A stretch of 35,450 nt of DNA, from positions 1 through 35,450 of the forward strand of contig JAEZKD010000245.1 in NCBI GenBank assembly GCA_023415655.1. The letters run 5' to 3'. The DNA is from Bacillota bacterium. GTDB lineage: Bacteria > Bacillota > Clostridia > Lachnospirales > Lachnospiraceae. Numbering within the stretch: the stretch's first letter is position 1; each line of letters begins with the position of its first letter. Below, in pieces: positions 14,366 through 22,378 of this stretch. The notes under the pieces are model-generated. The model did not search any database and had not been told where the DNA came from. It saw only the letters and a program-made list of their open reading frames with translations. The position numbers were made by a program, and so were the translations under genes.

Positions 14366-15163
14366 TTATCTCCCATATAATAAAATTTTGGCATAGATAC
14401 GTCCCTTTTTTGTCATATTCCCTTGACTCTCAAAACGGAACTTACCATAACCTCTGACCGAGACGATGTCACCTTCTTTTAGCATATAACTATTGGATGT
14501 GATCAGACGGGAATTCACAAATACTTTTTCCCCCTCAATCAATCCAGTAATTCCACTTCGTGAAGTATGAAATGCAAGTGCTACCATAGAGTCCAATCGA
14601 AAAGAGGATACACTTCCAACAACTTCTTTATATTCTAAAGCACTTGCATCAGGCTTTTCCTTCGTAATTTCTACAACTACATTATTATGACGGACACGAG
14701 TCAACGCATCTTTTAGATAGTTTCCAATCACCTGATCACAGTAAACATAAGCTTCTTTTTCAACTACATGAATATCACCAATTTTATTACGTGTAGTACC
14801 TGTATTCATGATTGCACCAAGATAATCGCGATGATCTAAAACACTTGCAAATTTTGCACTGGAAGGGAAAATATGAAGACACGAGATTGGAAATTGATCC
14901 AATTCAGCTTCCAATCTTGAAGAGATATTTTTGAACGGTGATTCGATATCACCATAAAAGCAGATTTTAACGCGTTCCGCATTCTCATACCCACCGTAGA
15001 TTGCATACGGCACATTTAACAACTCATTTTCCATACTATGAAATATACTGATTTCATTGAGATTCAAGAAATCAGTATATGTTCGAATTCCCTTATGATA
15101 AGCTTTTTTAGCAAGTTCTTGTATACGTCGTATTAATATAGTTTCTTCTTTATTCAATACCAT
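14366..15163 (-). CDS. ylmH: S4-domain RNA-binding protein YlmH
   Basis: A 265-residue protein of the YlmH family. The N-terminal ~170 residues are the YlmH-specific domain (LDHRDYLGAIMNTGTTRNKIGDI is typical) and an S4 RNA-binding domain occupies about 185-240 (RLDSMVALAFHTSRSGITGLI..VFVNSRLI..LKEGDIVSVRGYGKF). YlmH homologues have been tied to ribosome-associated quality control on stalled 50S subunits, functioning like RqcP, and are conserved beside division genes. AGGAAG precedes the ATG. Neighbours are ylmG (14 bases upstream) and divIVA. Confidence 0.9.
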   Translation of the reverse strand: MVLNKEETILIRRIQELAKKAYHKGIRTYTDFLNLNEISIFHSMENELLNVPYAIYGGYENAERVKICFYGDIESPFKNISSRLEAELDQFPISCLHIFPSSAKFASVLDHRDYLGAIMNTGTTRNKIGDIHVVEKEAYVYCDQVIGNYLKDALTRVRHNNVVVEITKEKPDASALEYKEVVGSVSSFRLDSMVALAFHTSRSGITGLIEGEKVFVNSRLITSNSYMLKEGDIVSVRGYGKFRFESQGNMTKKGRIYAKILLYGR

Positions 15164-15177
15164 AACTACTTCCTGTC

Positions 15178-15426
15178 CTAGAATAAAATCTGTTCCACAT
15201 AAGAAATAACTAGAATTGCTATGATTGGAGAGATATCAAATACCGGACTGTGAAGAACGGAATGTCTCATCAACATCTGGATTGGCAACAAAATCGGTTC
15301 AACCAAGTTGGAGATGATTTTTTTGATTAACTTAACGTGAAACATACTTAAAAAAATATAAACTAGTAATAATATTTCTAAACCCATTAGAAATATGGAT
15401 AGTGACCTAAGTACTACAAACATCAT
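15178..15426 (-). CDS. ylmG: YggT/YlmG family membrane protein
   Basis: An 82-residue protein with two hydrophobic segments, about residues 5-30 and 60-80, separated by an amphipathic stretch HVKLIKKIISNLVEPILLPIQML that includes the EPxLxPxxxL-like YggT signature. YlmG/YggT proteins are membrane proteins of uncertain function near sepF, implicated in envelope integrity and division-plane biology. AAGGA lies eight bases before the tandem ATG codons. The 111-base gap before it, after sepF, holds an ATTACGA/TCGTAAT dyad (15477-15502). Confidence 0.88.
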   Translation of the reverse strand: MMFVVLRSLSIFLMGLEILLLVYIFLSMFHVKLIKKIISNLVEPILLPIQMLMRHSVLHSPVFDISPIIAILVISYVEQILF

Positions 15427-15537
15427 ATTTTGAATCCTTACTCTTATCGATAGTTTTGATTTGTAATTAACATTTTATTACGAGTAAGTTTTTAATCGTA
15501 ATGACTTTTGAGATAAGCTCTCAATATTATTAATTGA

Positions 15538-16158
15538 TTAAAAATCTTTATTCAACGTAGGAACTTCAAAACCATTCTGTTTGATCAAATCCAGATAATC
15601 TCCAGAGATATCTACACTATCTGGTGAGATTATAAATATATAACTTGATATCTGATGTAATTTACCATTCAAAGCGTAAACCGCACCCGAAACAAAATCC
15701 ATTACTCGTTGAGCAATTTCTACATCAAACCCTTCCAAATTAATTACTGCAGCTCTTCCTGATAATAACATATCACAGATATCTTGAGAATCTTCAAAGC
15801 TTGTTGGCTTCATAATACAAACCTCAAGACCACGCTGACTATTACGAATAGGAACTACCTTACTAACATTCATACTGGTAGGCTTTTCTATCTTTGTTGC
15901 GCGTTCTTTTCGAGTATCCGCAAAACTTATTGAACTTGATATACTACCTGAGCTTGCAGCAACACTTTGAACAGGATAATCATCATTTGCTCTACTAGCA
16001 AAGGTTCTTTTTTCTTGTCTCGCTTGCTTATGTTCTAATTTTTCTGCTTTTCTTCTTTCTTTTTCTTCTAACTCATTGACATAATCATCGTAATCTTCAT
16101 TATCATCATCTTCTGTTAGTTTTAAAGAATCCAAAATATTTTTAAATAAATTAGCCAT
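15538..16158 (-). CDS. sepF: Cell division protein SepF
   Basis: Membrane-associated FtsZ anchor that bundles FtsZ filaments at the septum. The 206-residue protein begins MANLFKNILDSLKL, a membrane-targeting amphipathic helix, followed by an acidic and basic linker (residues 15-100) and the conserved SepF fold from about 105 (VVPIRNSQRGLEVCIMKPTSFED, ICDMLLSGRAAVINLEG, ALNGKLHQISSYIFIISP). A frame start at 16173 has no ribosome-binding site, whereas GGGAG lies seven bases before the ATG at 16158. It follows yggS after 24 bases, the standard ylmE-sepF order. Confidence 0.93.
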   Translation of the reverse strand: MANLFKNILDSLKLTEDDDNEDYDDYVNELEEKERRKAEKLEHKQARQEKRTFASRANDDYPVQSVAASSGSISSSISFADTRKERATKIEKPTSMNVSKVVPIRNSQRGLEVCIMKPTSFEDSQDICDMLLSGRAAVINLEGFDVEIAQRVMDFVSGAVYALNGKLHQISSYIFIISPDSVDISGDYLDLIKQNGFEVPTLNKDF

Positions 16159-16182
16159 AGCACAATCTCCCATCTTTTTAAT

Positions 16183-16878
16183 CTATTCCATATTGTAATT
16201 GCGCTCTCCAAATATACCGGTGCCAACACGTACTATAGTTGCGCCTTCTTCAATTGCTATCTCATAATCTCCTGTCATACCCATTGACAAGTGCTCCATA
16301 CTTACATTATCAATGTTTTTGGCATTGATGTCAACACATAATTGCTTCATTTTTTTAAAATAGGTACGATTTTCCTCAGCATTTTCGGTATAAGGTGCCA
16401 CTGTCATTAAGCCTTTGACACGAAGTGAAGATAAAGTAGAAATTTCCCTAACAAGCTCTATTACTTCCTCTGTTTTAAGCCCAAATTTCGTCTCTTCTTC
16501 ACCAATATTTACTTCAACGAGTATATCGACAACTACAGACTTTTTCTTAGCTTCCTGATCGATTTGTTCTGCCAATCGTAAAGAATCCACCGAATGAATT
16601 AATGTTACCTTATCAACAATATACTTCACTTTATTTCTTTGCAAATGACCTATCATATGCCACTTGATATCCTTTTTTAGTAACTCATATTTATCACAAA
16701 GTTCCTGTACTTTATTCTCTCCAAAATGACGCATTCCAGCATCATAAGCTGCATTAAGTAATTCTACTGGTTTTGTTTTGCTCACAGCAATCAGAGTCAC
16801 TTCGCTCTCTTGCCTTCCAACTCGTTCACAGGCCTTTTTTATGTTTTGTTTGACTTCATTTATCCGATTCTGAATCAC
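16183..16878 (-). CDS. yggS: YggS/YlmE family PLP-binding protein
   Basis: A 231-residue cytoplasmic PLP homeostasis protein (PLPBP), a single-domain TIM barrel related to alanine racemase N-domains. The PLP lysine is Lys34 in IAVSKTKP; MRHFGENKVQEL, WHMIGHLQRNK and SMGMTGDYEIAIEEGATIVRVGTGIFG near the C terminus are family signatures. The start is a GTG with AAAGGAAG about nine bases upstream. It lies between the HlyD-like gene (16 bases) and sepF. Confidence 0.93.
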   Translation of the reverse strand: MIQNRINEVKQNIKKACERVGRQESEVTLIAVSKTKPVELLNAAYDAGMRHFGENKVQELCDKYELLKKDIKWHMIGHLQRNKVKYIVDKVTLIHSVDSLRLAEQIDQEAKKKSVVVDILVEVNIGEEETKFGLKTEEVIELVREISTLSSLRVKGLMTVAPYTENAEENRTYFKKMKQLCVDINAKNIDNVSMEHLSMGMTGDYEIAIEEGATIVRVGTGIFGERNYNME

Positions 16879-16894
16879 TGCTTTTCTTCCTTTC

Positions 16895-18292
16895 TTAATA
16901 GATCACTGAGGATTCTGTAACTAATTCCGCATTCAAAGCAAGATGATCATAGATCGATACTCCTTTTTCGGAACCCTTTTTAATGATTACATATTCTTCA
17001 CCCTCAGCTAGTTTTTCAATTCTTCGAAATACAGCATACCCTTTATTGACATTATAAACACCTTCTAATTTACCAACCATACTAATCGGAAAACGATCTC
17101 CAGTTACTATATTTTGAATGTATTGATTAAACTCAAAGGTTTCTTTATCGACATAGGAGTATTCTTCATCCTGGTAATATACCTCACAGGCTATAAAGGT
17201 TGGGACAATTTCACTCCTCTTTTCATCATACACTTCAAGCATAACACCCTGTTGATCCGAATTACCACCGTTCGTCAAATAACTATTCGGTATCATATAG
17301 AATTCTTTGATGCAAATTGCTGATTTTGGAATCTTCAGTCCTGTTTCCTTTGCAAGGTTTAATTCTATATCTAAAAAGCGTTCCCTACTATAATTAACAA
17401 CATACTTGTCCAACGAAATTTCGAGATACCAGTCATTTTGACTCTGATAGATACTAATAGGTGCACTGGTAGTTACCCCATCGAGAAGAAAAGTTATGGA
17501 TAAACTCTTTTTTCCTTGTAATTGGTTTGCTAAGGATTCATCAATCAATGCTGTAATCGTCCAATTCTGGTCCGTGATTAATCGATATACTGGTTGTCCT
17601 GCTTCTGTGATTTCATTCGAACGTAAATTCTTTCGAACATAGTTTGCTTGATCAAAGATGCTCGATGTAATTCCCGAGGCCTTTAATCCTGTATAATTAT
17701 CGGTATAATACGAAATAATACCTGTCTGATTCGTTTTTACGACTTGAAATGTGGATTCGATTCCAGTTTCATTCGTAATTGTCTGCATATTGGTTAATAA
17801 GTTTTCATCAATGACTGACTGTATACTAGAAGACAAATCATCTTTGAATGCATAAATCATCGAATAATTTCCATCCTCCAGCTTCTTTTTATAACTTACA
17901 ATTTTTTTCTTAACACTGTTCGTATCTTCTTTTGACATTGTTACTTCTTGGCTATAATCTGCAAGTTTTTCATAAATTCTTCTACTCTCATCAATGGAGT
18001 ATATCGTTGCATTTTTTGCAATCTTGGCACCATCACGGTGATAATAATTTACATATCCAGAAGTATTAGAAATTACATCAACTTCCTCTCTCGTAATGAT
18101 ACCAGTTACGATATTATCTTGAGCGAGTCCTTGTTCTACTACTTCATAGATTGAAATCTTAGGCTTCACTATGTATAAATAGACATTCACGATAGTGTAA
18201 ATTAATATGATGATAAAAAGAATGACTCCGATATTTATATTAATTCTCTTTGGAACTTTTTGAACCTTCTGAGTTCTTTGATTACGTTGCAT
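16895..18292 (-). CDS. HlyD-like membrane-anchored protein of the division cluster
   Basis: A 465-residue protein with a basic cytoplasmic N terminus, one TM segment at about residues 18-43, and a large extracellular region. The segment DVISNTSGYVNYYHRDGAKIAKNATIYSID resembles the lipoyl/barrel-sandwich domain of HlyD-type adaptors, followed by a coiled-coil-like stretch (100-150) and a second barrel region near 215-260 (GQPVYRLITDQNWTITALID). Clostridial genomes often carry such a gene upstream of yggS-sepF; its function is unknown and no transporter partner is adjacent. The ATG at 18292 is preferred over an upstream GTG because AAGGTGG lies five bases before it. It is the first gene of the cluster. 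Confidence 0.8.
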   Translation of the reverse strand: MQRNQRTQKVQKVPKRININIGVILFIIILIYTIVNVYLYIVKPKISIYEVVEQGLAQDNIVTGIITREEVDVISNTSGYVNYYHRDGAKIAKNATIYSIDESRRIYEKLADYSQEVTMSKEDTNSVKKKIVSYKKKLEDGNYSMIYAFKDDLSSSIQSVIDENLLTNMQTITNETGIESTFQVVKTNQTGIISYYTDNYTGLKASGITSSIFDQANYVRKNLRSNEITEAGQPVYRLITDQNWTITALIDESLANQLQGKKSLSITFLLDGVTTSAPISIYQSQNDWYLEISLDKYVVNYSRERFLDIELNLAKETGLKIPKSAICIKEFYMIPNSYLTNGGNSDQQGVMLEVYDEKRSEIVPTFIACEVYYQDEEYSYVDKETFEFNQYIQNIVTGDRFPISMVGKLEGVYNVNKGYAVFRRIEKLAEGEEYVIIKKGSEKGVSIYDHLALNAELVTESSVIY

Positions 18293-18325
18293 AAATACCA
18301 CCTTGCATATATATTATTTCTTTTT

Positions 18326-18331
18326 ATTATA
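18326..18331 (-). promoter_or_regulatory. Possible -10 box for the HlyD-to-ATPase cluster
   Basis: A perfect TATAAT on the minus strand, 34 bases before the ATG at 18292. The sequence 17 bases further upstream (TTTTAA) is a poor -35, so the assignment is weak, but no better candidate was found in the 139-base gap. Confidence 0.35.
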
Positions 18332-18431
18332 CTAACAATTACTTATTTTTAAAATAGTATTTTTAAAATTGCATAGAAAATTGAAAATGGTGCAAACTAC
18401 CATTACCGAATGAAATATAGGAGGTTATGAT

Positions 18432-18632
18432 ATGAAGATTATTAATTGTATTGCTTTAACTTTGGTTATCATCGGTTGCGTCAATTGGGGTTTATACGGC
18501 TTCTTTGGTTTTGACCTAGTGAAATACTTATTCGGTGAATTAACTGTATTGTCTCGTATTATTTATGATTTGATTGGTATCAGTGGTTTATATGCTCTTA
18601 CCTTCTTTAGTAGAATCAACCGTGACATTTAA
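18432..18632 (+). CDS. DUF378 family small membrane protein
   Basis: A 66-residue protein with two hydrophobic segments. NCIALTLVIIGCVNWGLYGFFGFDLV and LSRIIYDLIGISGLYALTFF match the DUF378 pattern (VNWGLvG then YxlvGlaalyal). Function is unknown. AGGAGG lies eight bases before the ATG. It is the only plus-strand gene after folA and lies in a divergent gap, transcribed away from the HlyD-like gene and closed by its own terminator. Confidence 0.9.
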   Translation: MKIINCIALTLVIIGCVNWGLYGFFGFDLVKYLFGELTVLSRIIYDLIGISGLYALTFFSRINRDI

Positions 18633-18647
18633 GTTAAACTGCATTCT

Positions 18648-18673
18648 GCCCCATATGACTATGGGGCTTTTTT
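18648..18673 (+). terminator. Terminator of the DUF378 gene
   Basis: Perfect stem GCCCCATA (18648-18655) and TATGGGGC (18660-18667) with a TGAC tetraloop, followed by six T. It starts 16 bases after the stop codon. Confidence 0.92.
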
Positions 18674-18762
18674 CATCGTTTTCTTACCTTTGAAGTGGAA
18701 ATTCACTTAAGAAGAAGGCTTTTCAATCACTTCAAAGACATGGTCTTTGTTAACCTATGAAT

Positions 18763-18789
18763 GAAAAAACACCCTAAAATTCAGGGTGT
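18763..18789 (-). terminator. Terminator of the small P-loop gene
   Basis: ACACCCT (18769-18775) and AGGGTGT (18783-18789) form a 7-bp stem. On the minus strand the hairpin runs into a T tract (18763-18768), 85 bases after the stop of the P-loop gene. Confidence 0.75.
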
Positions 18790-18874
18790 ATGTTTCTTTC
18801 ACACATATTATTATCTTATATCATATACTTGCAATCTTATTGAATCATAAGTAAAGACTGTATTTATAATAATT

Positions 18875-19294
18875 CTATAATGAAACGATTACGAAATCTT
18901 TGACCGTTTCTGGCAGATTCTTTTCGGAGATAGAGATACTAATTACAAAGTCTACTTGAAATTTTGTTGAAATCATTTCGATTTTCTCGATTACTGAGGC
19001 GACGTCTTCTTCTGACTTACATGCAATTTTTAAGAATCCGTCCAAATAAATCTTTTCTAAATCATGATTACCTGAAATCAGACCACATAAAAAACCTATA
19101 AATTCTTTTGGAGTTTCAACGCAATAATCTCTTACATTGATTAATCGAATCTTGCTACTGAGTTCATACATGTTCTTATTACTCTTGTCCAGATAAACGA
19201 TATTCCCTTTTACCTGATTCACTTCTGAGTTAACCTTATCAAGCAGAATTTTAGTTTTACCTTTTCCTTTTTCGCCAGCAATAATCTGTATCAT
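18875..19294 (-). CDS. Small P-loop NTP-binding protein of unknown role
   Basis: A 139-residue soluble protein starting MIQIIAGEKGKGKTKILLDKV, where GEKGKGKT (residues 6-13) is a Walker A motif. A strand ending EKIYLDGF near residue 80 could be Walker B. The rest alternates strands and helices like a compact RecA/PilT-type NTPase core, and the end (PETVKDFVIVSL) has no membrane segment. An upstream frame start at 19321 is rejected because GGAGGAG lies about six bases before the ATG at 19294. I recognise no named family. It lies alone between the DUF378 terminator and the morphogenesis cluster. Specific function unknown. Confidence 0.8.
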   Translation of the reverse strand: MIQIIAGEKGKGKTKILLDKVNSEVNQVKGNIVYLDKSNKNMYELSSKIRLINVRDYCVETPKEFIGFLCGLISGNHDLEKIYLDGFLKIACKSEEDVASVIEKIEMISTKFQVDFVISISISEKNLPETVKDFVIVSL

Positions 19295-19342
19295 CGCAAT
19301 CTCCTCCTTATACTTTAGCAACGCTTTATGCCCTGCTATTAA

Positions 19343-19348
19343 ATTATA
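19343..19348 (-). promoter_or_regulatory. Possible -10 box for the P-loop gene
   Basis: TATAAT on the minus strand, about 50 bases before the ATG at 19294, without a convincing -35. The surrounding 237-base gap (19295-19531) also holds a small TTACTG/CAGTAA dyad at 19397-19418. No terminator for the upstream carboxypeptidase gene was found. Confidence 0.3.
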
Positions 19349-19531
19349 AAGTTCATATGAAAGTACTTATGATATGGTACTTGGATAAAGAGTCCATTAC
19401 TGTAAAAATATTCAGTAACTTACTATTATTATAATATAGTTACTCCTAAAAAACAATCTTTATTTGAAGCAAAATTTATAAATGACATTATTATTATCAG
19501 ACAATTATCGCCAAACTGTTTTTTTATCGAA

Positions 19532-20494
19532 TCATTCCATACGAAGCAAGGTAGTCAACTGATCATACAAACTAGTCTTCCCTTTTGCCTTGAAAACAGC
19601 GGAGATATATGCATCTCCTTCGTTTGCTTTACTGTATAAGATAAGGCAATCACCTGCATCTGAAGTACTTCCCGTTTTCCCACCATATACGGTAACTCCA
19701 TCTGGTGCTTCCCTTGTACCTAAAAGAAACATATTGGTTGTCTCATATACTTCAGTTCTTACCTTTCCATCAGCTCCCGTGATCATAGCTGTATAGGAAG
19801 GTTGTTCTATTATTTTAACAAACTCCTCGTATTTTAGACATTCCTTAAAGATCAAATACATATCATAGGCAGTCGTATAATGATTCGCATCATGTAGTCC
19901 ATGTGAGTTGACAAAATGTGTATTCGTAGCACCAATGCTAGCCGCTAGTCGATTCATCTCATCTACAAAAGCGGCTTCAGAACCATACATATGCTCAGCA
20001 ATTGCAACCCCAGCATCGTTACCAGAATATACAAGCAAACAATTCAAAAGGGTTTCGATGGTCATCGTATCCCCTTTCTTAAAACTACATAATTTAGCTC
20101 CATATACAGTAATACCAGCATTATCTTCGGATACTGTTACTAAATCATTCATATTTGCATACTTTAAGGTAACAAGTGCTGATAATAGTTTGGTAGTACT
20201 TGCTGGATAGATACGTTCGTATACATTATTCGCAAATAGAACTTCCTGCGTAGTATCATTAATCATAAACGCAGCATTTGCTGTAATATCCTCATTTACC
20301 ATTGTATTCTCATCTTCCATCACTACTGCAAGTGCATTCGATAAGAAATCTGCACTGATTGCTTGAGAATACGTATTCATTCCAGTACTATTAATTACTT
20401 CAGATCCGCTGTATTCCATTCTTAAGCCTGATTGTTTGGAACAACCAGTAAAGAGTATGGAGGTACACAGAACCCCTAAAATCATTTTTTTCAA
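19532..20494 (-). CDS. Lipoprotein D-alanyl-D-alanine carboxypeptidase (S11 family)
   Basis: A wall-trimming DD-carboxypeptidase that removes the terminal D-Ala of peptidoglycan stem peptides. The three penicillin-binding motifs are present: SxxK as STTK (Ser99-Lys102), SxN as SGN (147-149) and KTGS (263-266). The N terminus MKKMILGVLCTSILFTGCSKQ is a lipoprotein signal with Cys18 as the lipidated residue, so anchoring is by lipid and not by the C-terminal amphipathic helix of DacA. The longest frame starts at a GTG at 20548 inside mgsA; AGGGTGG lies eight bases before a TTG at 20494, which yields the proper signal peptide. It is last in the morphogenesis cluster. Confidence 0.88.
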   Translation of the reverse strand: MKKMILGVLCTSILFTGCSKQSGLRMEYSGSEVINSTGMNTYSQAISADFLSNALAVVMEDENTMVNEDITANAAFMINDTTQEVLFANNVYERIYPASTTKLLSALVTLKYANMNDLVTVSEDNAGITVYGAKLCSFKKGDTMTIETLLNCLLVYSGNDAGVAIAEHMYGSEAAFVDEMNRLAASIGATNTHFVNSHGLHDANHYTTAYDMYLIFKECLKYEEFVKIIEQPSYTAMITGADGKVRTEVYETTNMFLLGTREAPDGVTVYGGKTGSTSDAGDCLILYSKANEGDAYISAVFKAKGKTSLYDQLTTLLRME

Positions 20495-20510
20495 TTTGTA
20501 TTCCACCCTA

Positions 20511-20909
20511 TTAAGACTTAAATATTTCTCTCCAATCCAAATCACCACGGTCCAATGCTTTGATTAACAACTCTGCAGTTGCTAGGTTCGTTGCTAATGG
20601 TATATTATGTGTATCACATAAATGAACCACTGTAATAATATCTGGTTCATGTGATTTAGGAGTTAATGGATCTCTTAAAAAGATAACCATGTCGATTTCA
20701 TTATGCTCGATTTGTGCACCCATCTGCTGTTCACCACCAAGATGCCCAGCAAGATATTTATGAACATTCAAGTTAGTAACTTCTTCTATCAAACGACCGG
20801 TTGTTCCAGTTGCATAAAGCTGATGTTTTGCAAGGATTCCACGATAAGCAATACAAAAATTCTGCATCAGCTTCTTTTTGGCATCATGAGCAATCATTCC
20901 AATATTCAC
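20511..20909 (-). CDS. mgsA: Methylglyoxal synthase
   Basis: Converts dihydroxyacetone phosphate to methylglyoxal and phosphate, an overflow bypass of lower glycolysis. The 132-residue protein matches the family throughout: MIAHDAKK, LYATGTTGRL, LGGEQQMGAQI, FLRDPLTPKSHEPD and LATNLATAEL. His87 and Asp90 of the SHEPD motif are conserved, but the catalytic Asp of GGDQQ (Asp71 in E. coli) is Glu60 here, read directly as codon GAA. The GTG start has GGAGGAGG seven bases upstream. It follows rodA after 21 bases, and its stop is 16 bases before the carboxypeptidase start, so it is embedded in the cell-shape operon. Confidence 0.92.
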   Translation of the reverse strand: MNIGMIAHDAKKKLMQNFCIAYRGILAKHQLYATGTTGRLIEEVTNLNVHKYLAGHLGGEQQMGAQIEHNEIDMVIFLRDPLTPKSHEPDIITVVHLCDTHNIPLATNLATAELLIKALDRGDLDWREIFKS

Positions 20910-20930
20910 AGTATTTCCTCCTCCTTTATT

Positions 20931-22082
20931 TTATAGTGATAGTTCCTCTTTCTTCGGAAGCATACTATCATTTTGTAAACTAACATTTAATAAAACCCCA
21001 ACCATGATCATATTACCCATTAAGGAGCTCAAGCCAGAGCTTACGAACGGCAATGGTATCCCCGTGTTTGGTAATAATGAAGTTACAACCCCAATATTTA
21101 TAAATATTTGGAACATAACAAGTGAACCAATTCCAGTGGCAATCATCATACCCATAAAATCTCTTGCCCTCTTGGCTATCCTTAATGCTTTGATCACAAA
21201 AAAGCTCAATAAAATGATAACAACGACCCCACCGATAAAGCCAAAGCCCTCTGCAATTGCAGTAAAGATAAAATCACTTTCAATTACAGGAACCAAGCCA
21301 GATCTAAGTGGTGCTGTTTCATCAGTAATTAACTTACCAGTAATACCACCTGAGATGATAGCTTTGGCTGCATTGGTTTGCTGATAGGCCAAATCAGGAT
21401 ATAATTCAGGATGCAACATCGCTAGAATTCTCAATTGCTGATATTCCTTTAATAGGATTTGATATGGTTGTTGCACATACCAAAAGATAGCAACAAAAAT
21501 TGGGATAGCGACGGCTAAGGTTGAAAATATAATTTTATAGCTAAGACCCGCAATGAAAAGCATCGCAAAATACGTAGCAAAAAATACAATACTTGTAGAC
21601 AAGTCAGTTTGAATTAAAATTAACCCAGCAGGGATCGCAATTAATACAAAGGATAGAATTAATACACTGAGTTTATTAATCTGTCGTCTCATCAAATCAA
21701 AGAACTTAGCGAAAAATACAATGATGATTATTTTGCTAATTTCGGATGGTTGCACTTCAAGATTAATCCCTGGTATTAGAATCCAACGCTTTGCTTCATA
21801 ATGTGCTTTTCCTAATGGTGTAAACCTTACGATAACAAGCACTATAAAATTGATTAAATATAAAGGTATGAAAAACTTACATATAAAATGATAATCAATC
21901 AAAGAAATACCAATAGCGAGGATAACACCTGCCACATACCCTATAATTTGCTTCTCAAACTGTATCTCATCTGCATCTTGGAGCTTTTGGATCAAAACCA
22001 TACCAATACTACCTAGAAGAATAACTAGTCCAAGTAGTGATACATTATAGTGCTTTAAATCGTAATTTTTAAACTTAAACAT
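20931..22082 (-). CDS. rodA: SEDS peptidoglycan glycosyltransferase RodA
   Basis: Polytopic membrane enzyme polymerising lipid II glycan strands during elongation, working with a class B PBP. The 383-residue protein has about ten TM segments and SEDS landmarks: AKRWILIPGINLEVQPSEISK (residues ~98-118), ILIQTDLSTSIVFFATYFAMLF with the conserved Asp, and the C-terminal NTGIPLPFVSSGLSSLMGNM loop. RodA is chosen over FtsW because of the same-operon PBP2 and MreBCD. AAGGAAG precedes the ATG, ten bases after the minE stop. Confidence 0.93.
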   Translation of the reverse strand: MFKFKNYDLKHYNVSLLGLVILLGSIGMVLIQKLQDADEIQFEKQIIGYVAGVILAIGISLIDYHFICKFFIPLYLINFIVLVIVRFTPLGKAHYEAKRWILIPGINLEVQPSEISKIIIIVFFAKFFDLMRRQINKLSVLILSFVLIAIPAGLILIQTDLSTSIVFFATYFAMLFIAGLSYKIIFSTLAVAIPIFVAIFWYVQQPYQILLKEYQQLRILAMLHPELYPDLAYQQTNAAKAIISGGITGKLITDETAPLRSGLVPVIESDFIFTAIAEGFGFIGGVVVIILLSFFVIKALRIAKRARDFMGMMIATGIGSLVMFQIFINIGVVTSLLPNTGIPLPFVSSGLSSLMGNMIMVGVLLNVSLQNDSMLPKKEELSL

Positions 22083-22092
22083 GATTACTTCC

Positions 22093-22365
22093 TTACTTAC
22101 TGTGTCTTAAGTCCTTGATTGGAATGTTTGCAAATAACGCTGGTACGTTACCATTATTCCCTTCAGACTCTGTCTGTGTTATCTTAATATCGAGACCTTC
22201 TTGGTCAATTACAATATACTTTGAAATAACTGCAATAATATCATTTTTAATTTGTTCCATGATTTCAGGAGAGCAGCCTGCTCGGTCTGAAACCAAGACA
22301 AGTTTTAAACGATCTTTTGCCACATTTCCGGATGCCTTTTTCTTAAAAAAATCCATAAGTGCCAT
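22093..22365 (-). CDS. minE: Cell division topological specificity factor MinE
   Basis: A 90-residue protein that stimulates MinD ATPase and drives pole-to-pole oscillation. MALMDFFKKK is the membrane-binding helix, VAKDRLKLVLVSDR is the MinD-contact segment, and the C-terminal half (EIMEQIKNDIIAVISKYIVID) is the topological specificity domain. AAGGAGGAGG lies close to the ATG. It starts 13 bases after the minD stop. Confidence 0.94.
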   Translation of the reverse strand: MALMDFFKKKASGNVAKDRLKLVLVSDRAGCSPEIMEQIKNDIIAVISKYIVIDQEGLDIKITQTESEGNNGNVPALFANIPIKDLRHSK

Positions 22366-22378
22366 TGTGACCTCCTCC

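Noticed and set aside
15477..15502. ATTACGA/TCGTAAT dyad between sepF and ylmG as a terminator or operator
   Set aside because: Only seven base pairs with a 12-base AT-rich loop, no U-tail and no promoter overlap.
20495..20548. Extended GTG start of the DD-carboxypeptidase
   Set aside because: It would bury the lipoprotein signal peptide behind 18 polar residues and overlap mgsA; the TTG at 20494 has a proper ribosome-binding site.
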